A stretch of 6,829 bases of DNA from JBBRLA01 sp038231615 (GTDB lineage: Bacteria; Myxococcota_A; Polyangia; Palsa-1104; JAEUJZ01). The stretch is from assembly GCA_038231615.1 (NCBI GenBank), contig JBBRLA010000475.1, forward strand, positions 1-6,829. Direction: 5' to 3'. Both the position numbers and the translations under genes were made by a program. The notes beneath the pieces are model-generated. The model was not told the DNA's origin and did no database searches. It worked only from the letters and a program-made list of their open reading frames with translations. Of this stretch, positions 1 through 6,829 are shown piece by piece; position 1 is the first letter of the stretch, and each line of letters opens with the position of its first letter.

Positions 1-98
1 GCCGCGTGGGCCCATTCCGCAGCGACCGAGGGAGCGTACTACTGTACGTGACCGAGGAAGCGAGGAGGTACGCCAAAAGCTGCCCGGCCAGGTGCTTC
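1..98. repeat. Candidate dispersed intergenic repeat element, truncated by window edge
   Basis: This non-coding stretch lies downstream of the FHA gene that ends at 99. A 5-bp hairpin, CGTAC (35-39), loop TACT, GTACG (44-48), is flanked by two similar blocks in direct orientation: GACCGAGGGAGC begins at 24 and GACCGAGGAAGC begins at 50. GCGTAC (34-39) also pairs with GTACGC (68-73). The right end runs into the stop codon of the neighbouring gene. From memory, intergenic elements with a CGTAC-n4-GTACG core flanked by GAGCGAGG-like blocks occur many times in Desulfuromonadales genomes. That resemblance is recollection, not a search. The plus-strand frame across it looks like chance coding potential. 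It could instead be an ordinary 3' untranslated region. Confidence 0.35.
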
Positions 99-1163
99 TT
101 AACTGACGAGGCGGAAGAGTTGTTGGCCCATAAGGACATACGCCCCGGTGCGGACGGTGCGCTCGCCCCGTACTTTGAGGAAGGTACCGTTGGAGCTGGC
201 CAGGTCCTGCAAGTACACCTGCCCGTGCCGGTACGAGATCCGCGCGTGGGTCCCCGAGACGTAGCCGTCCTCGGCGAAAAGGATGTCTCCGCGCTCGCGC
301 CCCAACACCACCGCGTCCCCGAAGAGCGGGAAGCAGCTTCCATCCTGGGCCCGGCCGATGATGATGGCAATGCGCCCCCAGTAGCCCGGGTTGGGCGAGC
401 CCATCACCTCGGTGCCATCCTCCAGGGGGCGGGGCGGGCGGATGGTATCGAAGCGCAGGAGTTCCTGCCCCAGGCGGAACACGGCGCCGTCGCTAACCGC
501 CTCTTCCTCCGTCAGCTTGACGAACACCCCGTTCAGGCTGCCGGCGTCCCGCAGGGTGAACTGCCCGGTGTCGAGCAGCTCGACCTGCAGGTGCAGCGGC
601 GAGAGGTAGCTGTCGGCGTCGAAAAGCGGCCCGGAGCCGCGCCCGACCAGGTTGACCCCCTGGGAAAGGGGGTGCCAGCCGCCCTCGCTGCCGTCGGGAC
701 GGATGAGGAGCAGGCGCCCCGACGCGGCGGCGGCACTCTGGGCACGGCGGGGGAGGTCCACTCTGCCGCCACACTGCCCGCAGAACTGGAAGCCGATGGG
801 CACCAGCGCCTTGCAGGTGGGGCACATGCGGCTCGGGGAATCGGGACGCAGGGTGGTGGCCGGTTCGGCCTTGCCGCCGATCATCTCGGCGGGAGGACGG
901 GTGCCGGTGGCCGTGCCCGGGCCAAGGGGCGAAAGGGCTTCCAGGTTCAGCGGCATCCTGGGTTCGCCGGTGAAGTACACCGATGGAGGCCGCGGGGGCG
1001 GCAGGGGCGTGTCGGGGTTGTCCGCCTCACCCTGTGGCGCGTGGGGCGGAGCTTCGCCCTGAGGCAGCGTGACGTCGGCCTCCCCCTGAATCTCGCTGCC
1101 GCAGTACAGGCAGAACTTGTAGTGTGGCTGGTTCTCCTTACCACAGTTCTTGCAGACGACCAC
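99..1163 (-). CDS. Double zinc-ribbon, double FHA-domain protein (paralogue A)
   Basis: The product is a 354-residue, probably cytoplasmic protein with no signal peptide or membrane segment. Zinc ribbon 1 uses C4/C7 and C18/C21. A Pro-rich, low-complexity linker covers about residues 27-110. Zinc ribbon 2 uses C114/C117 and C128/C131. FHA domain 1 (about 150-240) has G174-R175, S188-x-x-H191 and N211-G212. FHA domain 2 (about 262-353) has G288-R289, S303-x-x-H306 and the strand-loop SSNGTF with N325. FHA domains bind phosphothreonine peptides, so this is probably a phospho-dependent adaptor; its partner is unknown. The start is GTG at 1163, supported by AAGAGAGG five bases upstream and by an in-frame TGA just before it. 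It lies 105 bp downstream of its paralogue on the same strand and may be co-transcribed with it. FHA1 reads NGVF where the usual sequence is NGTF, so its ligand preference may differ. The domain assignment is secure; the cellular role is not known. Confidence 0.9.
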   Translation of the reverse strand: MVVCKNCGKENQPHYKFCLYCGSEIQGEADVTLPQGEAPPHAPQGEADNPDTPLPPPRPPSVYFTGEPRMPLNLEALSPLGPGTATGTRPPAEMIGGKAEPATTLRPDSPSRMCPTCKALVPIGFQFCGQCGGRVDLPRRAQSAAAASGRLLLIRPDGSEGGWHPLSQGVNLVGRGSGPLFDADSYLSPLHLQVELLDTGQFTLRDAGSLNGVFVKLTEEEAVSDGAVFRLGQELLRFDTIRPPRPLEDGTEVMGSPNPGYWGRIAIIIGRAQDGSCFPLFGDAVVLGRERGDILFAEDGYVSGTHARISYRHGQVYLQDLASSNGTFLKVRGERTVRTGAYVLMGQQLFRLVS

Positions 1164-1168
1164 GCGAT

Positions 1169-1176
1169 CCTCTCTT
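1169..1176 (-). promoter_or_regulatory. Shine-Dalgarno for paralogue A (GTG start)
   Basis: Read on the minus strand, AAGAGAGG ends five bases before the GTG at 1163. An in-frame TGA lies between this site and any earlier start, so the GTG is the first possible start codon. This is the clearest ribosome-binding site in the window. Confidence 0.65.
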
Positions 1177-1214
1177 CACCCTGACGGGCTCCTTCTCTTT
1201 ATCATGCCACAGCC

Positions 1215-1237
1215 CATGCCGTAAATTGACGGCAATG
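1215..1237. other. Hairpin between the two FHA genes
   Basis: The arms TGCCGT (1217-1222) and ACGGCA (1229-1234) form a 6-bp perfect stem around a 6-base AT-rich loop. It can be extended to CATGCCGT by bulging one A. It lies in the 104-bp gap between the two minus-strand FHA genes, about 30 bases past the stop of the upstream one. No T-run follows on either strand, so it is not a typical intrinsic terminator. It could be an operator or an mRNA processing or stability element, or chance. Confidence 0.3.
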
Positions 1238-1267
1238 CATGCGGGGGTAGGTGCAGGTGGCAGGCGT

Positions 1268-2182
1268 TCAGGTGATCTCCACCCGCAGGAGCTGCTGTCC
1301 CAGGAACACGTAGTCGCCGTTTTGCAGCTCGGTGGTGGCCTGCACCCGCATGAAGGTGCCGTTCTTCGACCCCAGGTCGGTGAGCTGAAAGCGGCCGTCG
1401 TCCAGCGCCAGGATCTGCGCGTGCCGTCCCGAGATGAAGGGGTCTTCGGGGAAGTTGACGTCGTTGCCCTCCCTGCCGATGGTGATAAGGTCGTTGCGCG
1501 CGCGGTACACCATCCCCGGGTCGCCCCCCACCAAAAGCTGCACCAGGGCCATGCGCGATGGGCGGTGGGGCGAGGCGTAGAAGTACGTCCCCTCGGCGTC
1601 GGGGACCGGGGCCTGCTCGGGCTCGCAGGATTCAATGCGCAGGAGCTGCTCGCCCAGAAGGAACATGGCCCCCGACTGGACCTCCTGCGGGGCGCGGATG
1701 CGGATGAAGATGCCGTTCTGCGACCCCTCGTCGCGGACCATCAGGCGCGTGTCGTGGTAGTAGAAGTTGGCGTGCCGCGGCGAAAGCAGCGGGTCCTCGG
1801 GGAAGACGATGCCCCCCTCCAGGCGCCCGGCGACGTGCTCGGTGCCCGAGAGGTGGTAGGACACCCCGTCGTGGCCCTCCCCCTTGATGAGGATCAATCG
1901 GGCCCGGCCGGGCTGCTGCATGGCCCCGAAGTACAGGGTCTTGACCTGTGGGCCGGGGCCGCCGCCGCCGATGCGGGTGCCGCAGCTGCCACAGAAGCGA
2001 TGGCCGGGGGCGACCTCGGCGTTGCAGCTCGGGCAAATGCGCGGCCCGTCGGCAGCCAGCACCCGCTGGCCGCCGGTGGGGCTGCGATTGATGACCCCCA
2101 GGGGGGTAGTGCAGACCGGACACACAGTCGCGTTCAGCGGACTGAGTGTGTCGCAGGCGTCGCAGACCAGACCAAGCGTCAT
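1268..2182 (-). CDS. Double zinc-ribbon, double FHA-domain protein (paralogue B)
   Basis: The product is a 304-residue soluble protein with the same part order as its downstream neighbour. Zinc ribbon 1 uses C7/C10 and C21/C24. Zinc ribbon 2 uses C50/C53 and C64/C67, after a linker of only about 25 residues. FHA1 (about 94-184) has G119-R120, S134-x-x-H137 and N156-G157. FHA2 (about 211-303) has G236-R237, S251-x-x-H254 and SKNGTF with N274. Each FHA domain ends in a GxQLLR-type strand, as in the paralogue. The expected function is recognition of phosphothreonine-containing partners, with the ribbons as a protein-binding or structural module. No kinase or phosphatase lies in the window. The ATG at 2182 has no good Shine-Dalgarno, and a promoter-like pair just upstream would give an almost leaderless message. 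It is the first gene of a likely two-gene unit and diverges from carB. Domain calls are firm; the biological role is unknown. Confidence 0.9.
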   Translation of the reverse strand: MTLGLVCDACDTLSPLNATVCPVCTTPLGVINRSPTGGQRVLAADGPRICPSCNAEVAPGHRFCGSCGTRIGGGGPGPQVKTLYFGAMQQPGRARLILIKGEGHDGVSYHLSGTEHVAGRLEGGIVFPEDPLLSPRHANFYYHDTRLMVRDEGSQNGIFIRIRAPQEVQSGAMFLLGEQLLRIESCEPEQAPVPDAEGTYFYASPHRPSRMALVQLLVGGDPGMVYRARNDLITIGREGNDVNFPEDPFISGRHAQILALDDGRFQLTDLGSKNGTFMRVQATTELQNGDYVFLGQQLLRVEIT

Positions 2183-2190
2183 AAGCCGCT

Positions 2191-2218
2191 AGCGTAAGGC
2201 AATAGGCCGGTTAGTCAA
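2191..2218 (-). promoter_or_regulatory. Putative sigma70-type promoter for the FHA gene pair
   Basis: On the minus strand, TTGACT (2218-2213, five of six bases matching the -35 consensus) is followed after 16 bp by TACGCT (2196-2191, three of six at -10). Transcription would begin around 2184, about two bases before the ATG at 2182. That fits the missing Shine-Dalgarno. The weak -10 keeps confidence low. Confidence 0.3.
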
Positions 2219-2290
2219 GGACGCGCGCATGATAGCCACCTTTATCAAGCCACTTCCAGCGTTTCCGCACGAGTGAAATGGAGCCGAACC

Positions 2291-2393
2291 GCCCTTTTCG
2301 CTTTCCTCTTTCCTTTGGCCTCTGGCCTCTGGGGCCGTCATGTGACCCTGGCTTTCCCCGGCTTTTCCTTTTCCCTGGCCTGATCCGCCCCTC
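2291..2393 (+). other. Pyrimidine-rich carB leader with short tandem repeat
   Basis: This part of the divergent intergenic region is strongly skewed to C and T on the plus strand. It contains a short tandem run, TTTGGCC (2314-2320), TCTGGCC (2321-2327) and TCTGGGGCC (2328-2336). I see no convincing -35/-10 pair for carB in 2183-2417 and no stem followed by a T-run that would make a clear attenuator. No T-box, riboswitch or PyrR-like site could be recognised by eye. The skew suggests an unstructured or C-rich leader, possibly Rho-sensitive if transcribed. Confidence 0.3.
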
Positions 2394-2417
2394 CGCGGTA
2401 TGTATCCTGGCCCCGGC

Positions 2418-5768
<3,351 letters not shown>

Positions 5769-5830
5769 AGCCGGCTGACGCGCCAAAAACCGGCGTGATC
5801 GACACCGCTTCACCCGGAAGGTCAGCCGCT
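5769..5830. terminator. Imperfect inverted repeat between convergent carB and vapC
   Basis: CGGCTGAC (5772-5779) and GTCAGCCG (5821-5828) are perfect 8-bp inverted arms. They extend to AGC and GCT if one C is bulged. A smaller stem, GCCGG (5770-5774) with CCGGC (5790-5794), competes with the outer one around an A-run. The repeat starts one base after the carB stop and ends 7 bp before the vapC stop. A transcription boundary for both convergent genes is plausible. No T-run follows in either direction, so a standard intrinsic terminator is not shown. Confidence 0.3.
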
Positions 5831-5837
5831 CTCCGCC

Positions 5838-6254
5838 TCAATCACGGAGCAGCGGCACGAAGCCGGCCTCCTCGAAGTGGTGATCCTTGGTGAGCGCCTC
5901 GCGGAGGCGCAGTTGCTTCATCACCACGAAACTCAGGCAGTCCGTAAAGGACCAACTGTGATCCAGGCGTTTGAGCAGGAAATCTGACGTCTGCGAGAAA
6001 CGATCGGAATCGGTCCACTCGATCCGGCAAGCATCCGATTCCAGCGTTGCTGTGAGCAGGGGGGCCACCAAGCTGCGGTGTCCGCGAGCAATAAGGAGTG
6101 TGACCGCTTCATCGAGCACATAGTCGGTCGTGACAAACTGGCGCTTGCCGTGTTCCGCAGTCTTCAGGATCTGTGCCGCCCGTACATGCTGATCGTCGTT
6201 CTTCACGAGGACGGAGTAGATTCCGCTTGTATCGACGAAGATTTCACGAGCCAT
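5838..6254 (-). CDS. vapC: PIN-domain toxin ribonuclease, VapC family
   Basis: The product is a 138-residue PIN-domain protein of normal toxin length. Four acidic residues sit where the metal-binding site of the family is expected: D8 (FVDTS), E49 (VLDEA), D105 (SFTDCLSF) and D124 (TKDHHF). VapC toxins are Mg/Mn-dependent endoribonucleases that cleave tRNA or rRNA and stop translation unless held by the antitoxin. The ATG at 6254 overlaps the last 11 bp of the upstream antitoxin gene, so translation is probably coupled; no separate strong Shine-Dalgarno is visible. All four active-site acids are present, so the toxin is predicted to be active. Codon use is more relaxed than in carB, with TCA, ACA, CTT and ATT present, which fits later acquisition. 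The RNA target cannot be read from the sequence. Confidence 0.88.
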   Translation of the reverse strand: MAREIFVDTSGIYSVLVKNDDQHVRAAQILKTAEHGKRQFVTTDYVLDEAVTLLIARGHRSLVAPLLTATLESDACRIEWTDSDRFSQTSDFLLKRLDHSWSFTDCLSFVVMKQLRLREALTKDHHFEEAGFVPLLRD

Positions 6255-6495
6255 AAATCGTCTCGTCGATTTCCTGGTTGGTGAGGGACTGGCCGTCCTC
6301 CTCGGCCAGATCGGCCAGCCGATAGAACCGGTCCTCTTGTAGGGGCACCTCCTCCGAGATCGGCTCCAGCCGGATGACCGGGCGCCCCCGGTACGTCAGC
6401 ACCATGCGACGCCCTTTGCGCACGGCACCCAGGATCTCCGCCGCCCGGTGTCGGAACTCCACCATGGTGATGGTTTTGGGTTTCGCCTTCAGCAT
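6244..6495 (-). CDS. vapB: Phd/YefM-type antitoxin of the VapC pair
   Basis: The product has 83 residues. Residues 11-46 (MVEFRHRAAEIL followed by VRKGRRMVLTYRGRPVIRLEPI-like strands) resemble the Phd/YefM DNA-binding fold, with the RHRAAEIL helix and the GRPVIRL strand. The acidic C-terminal tail (about 54-83, with LADLAEEDG and LTNQEIDETIYG) resembles toxin-wrapping tails found on antitoxins paired with PIN toxins. Such antitoxins neutralise the toxin and repress their own operon. The gene lies directly upstream of vapC and overlaps it by 11 bp, the usual antitoxin-first order. The ATG at 6495 has no Shine-Dalgarno, but a promoter ends right before it, so the message may be leaderless. A start at the Met at residue 11 (6465) is the alternative. 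The vapB symbol is used in the functional sense; the fold is Phd/YefM-like, not AbrB-like. Confidence 0.85.
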   Translation of the reverse strand: MLKAKPKTITMVEFRHRAAEILGAVRKGRRMVLTYRGRPVIRLEPISEEVPLQEDRFYRLADLAEEDGQSLTNQEIDETIYGS

Positions 6496-6501
6496 TGATG
6501 A

Positions 6502-6530
6502 AGTTTATGTTCATGTTGAACTCTGGTCAA
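6502..6530 (-). promoter_or_regulatory. Promoter of the vapBC-type operon
   Basis: On the minus strand, TTGACC (6530-6525, five of six at -35) is followed by exactly 17 bp and TAAACT (6507-6502, four of six at -10). Transcription is expected to begin near 6496-6495, at or next to the antitoxin ATG. This is the best promoter match in the window and it sits in a locally AT-richer patch. Confidence 0.55.
6509..6521. promoter_or_regulatory. Palindromic operator inside the toxin-antitoxin promoter
   Basis: GTTCA (6509-6513), spacer TGT, TGAAC (6517-6521) is a perfect 5-bp-arm palindrome lying wholly inside the spacer between the -35 and -10 boxes. Antitoxins of this class usually repress their own operon by binding such a palindrome, and here binding would block RNA polymerase. 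The position and symmetry are seen directly; the binding is inferred. Confidence 0.5.
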
Positions 6531-6601
6531 GGAACTGCTTCAGCGATGCCTTCGGCTACTGCGGCAACAAGCACCTCAGCGAGATCATCGAGAAGTTCTA
6601 A
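6523..6601 (+). pseudogene. Candidate 3' remnant of a disrupted gene
   Basis: From GAT at 6545 to TAA at 6599-6601, 17 of 18 sense codons end in G or C and read DAFGYCGNKHLSEIIEKF, a believable C-terminal tail. The seven codons 6523-6543 in the +1-shifted frame (LVKELLQ) also look coding and would join smoothly if one base near 6544 were removed. A TGA at 6517-6519 ends that upstream frame. I read this as the end of a gene truncated and frameshifted beside the toxin-antitoxin module. I do not recognise the parent family. It could also be chance coding bias in a GC-rich spacer. The antitoxin promoter begins within its left end. Confidence 0.35.
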
Positions 6602-6630
6602 CCCCCCATCGACACTGAGGGCTTGCCCGG

Positions 6631-6829
6631 TCAGCGCGCCGTCAGGGTTTCCCCTCCAGCCCTCATCAGGGTCGGCCGGGTGTGGATGAGGGTCCCCCGG
6701 GCTGCCTCGGGGTCGTTGCTCTCCTGCCCGTACCAGTAGGCCCAGCCGGGGGGCAGATCATCCACCTCCTTTTGGCTCACCCCCCTCATCCCGGTCTCCT
6801 CCTTCAGCTTGCGCAGCACCGCCGGGTCC
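6631..6829 (-). CDS. Unrecognised protein, C-terminal part (runs off window)
   Basis: The frame is open from the right window edge to the TGA at 6631-6633 and gives at least 65 residues. A GTG at 6819 could be a start, but the preceding codons (D-P-A) are also open and no Shine-Dalgarno is visible before it, so the gene probably begins beyond the window. The tail has a charged helix (LRKLKEETG), a QKEVDDLPPGWAYWYG segment rich in aromatic residues, and a basic end. There are no membrane segments and no motif I can assign. GC-rich codon use resembles the chromosomal genes more than the toxin. No function is proposed. Confidence 0.5.
   Translation of the reverse strand, partial: DPAVLRKLKEETGMRGVSQKEVDDLPPGWAYWYGQESNDPEAARGTLIHTRPTLMRAGGETLTAR

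Noticed and set aside
6..1184. Open frame of 392 codons on the plus strand opposite FHA paralogue A
   Set aside because: The product has no recognisable domain, while the minus strand gives clear zinc ribbons and FHA motifs with a Shine-Dalgarno.
1124..2197. Plus-strand open frame across FHA paralogue B
   Set aside because: It is opposite a gene with conserved cysteines and FHA residues and shows no motif of its own.
2183..2417. PyrR-type attenuator or riboswitch ahead of carB
   Set aside because: No anti-terminator/terminator pair with a T-run or known conserved motif could be seen by eye.

Overview
The window is a GC-rich bacterial chromosomal segment. It holds one housekeeping gene (carB), two paralogous zinc-ribbon/FHA signalling genes, a type II toxin-antitoxin pair and a gene fragment at the right edge. 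carB is extremely biased: from 2460 to its stop it uses none of the sense codons TTA, CTA or TCA. The zinc-ribbon plus FHA proteins, the proteobacterial style of CarB and an intergenic element at the left edge that resembles repeats I remember from Desulfuromonadales/Geobacter-type genomes all suggest a deltaproteobacterium-like host. This is a guess from memory, not a search result.

Layout, left to right. Positions 1-98 are non-coding and carry a small hairpin flanked by two similar blocks, possibly one copy of a dispersed repeat. Positions 99-1163 and 1268-2182, both on the minus strand, encode two proteins with the same order of parts: two CxxC...CxxC zinc ribbons, then two FHA phosphothreonine-binding domains. 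Positions 2183-2417 are a divergent intergenic region with a putative minus-strand promoter and a pyrimidine-rich tract. Positions 2418-5768, plus strand, encode full-length CarB, the large subunit of carbamoyl-phosphate synthase; no carA lies beside it. Positions 5769-5837 are a convergent spacer with an imperfect inverted repeat. Positions 5838-6254 and 6244-6495, minus strand, are a VapC-type PIN toxin and its Phd/YefM-type antitoxin, overlapping by 11 bp. The antitoxin promoter has a 13-bp palindrome inside its spacer, which looks like an autoregulatory operator. Positions 6523-6601, plus strand, look like the 3' remnant of a destroyed gene. Positions 6631-6829, minus strand, are the C-terminal part of an unrecognised protein that runs off the window.

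The parts do not form one pathway. carB supplies carbamoyl phosphate for pyrimidines and arginine. The FHA pair is probably a phospho-dependent scaffold or adaptor module whose kinase lies elsewhere. The toxin-antitoxin pair looks like an acquired accessory module, because its codon use is more relaxed than that of carB and it lies beside a gene relic. I see no convincing new defence or mobile system. The most unusual items are the duplicated two-ribbon/two-FHA architecture, the operator-in-promoter arrangement of the toxin-antitoxin operon, the gene relic beside it, and the left-edge element.
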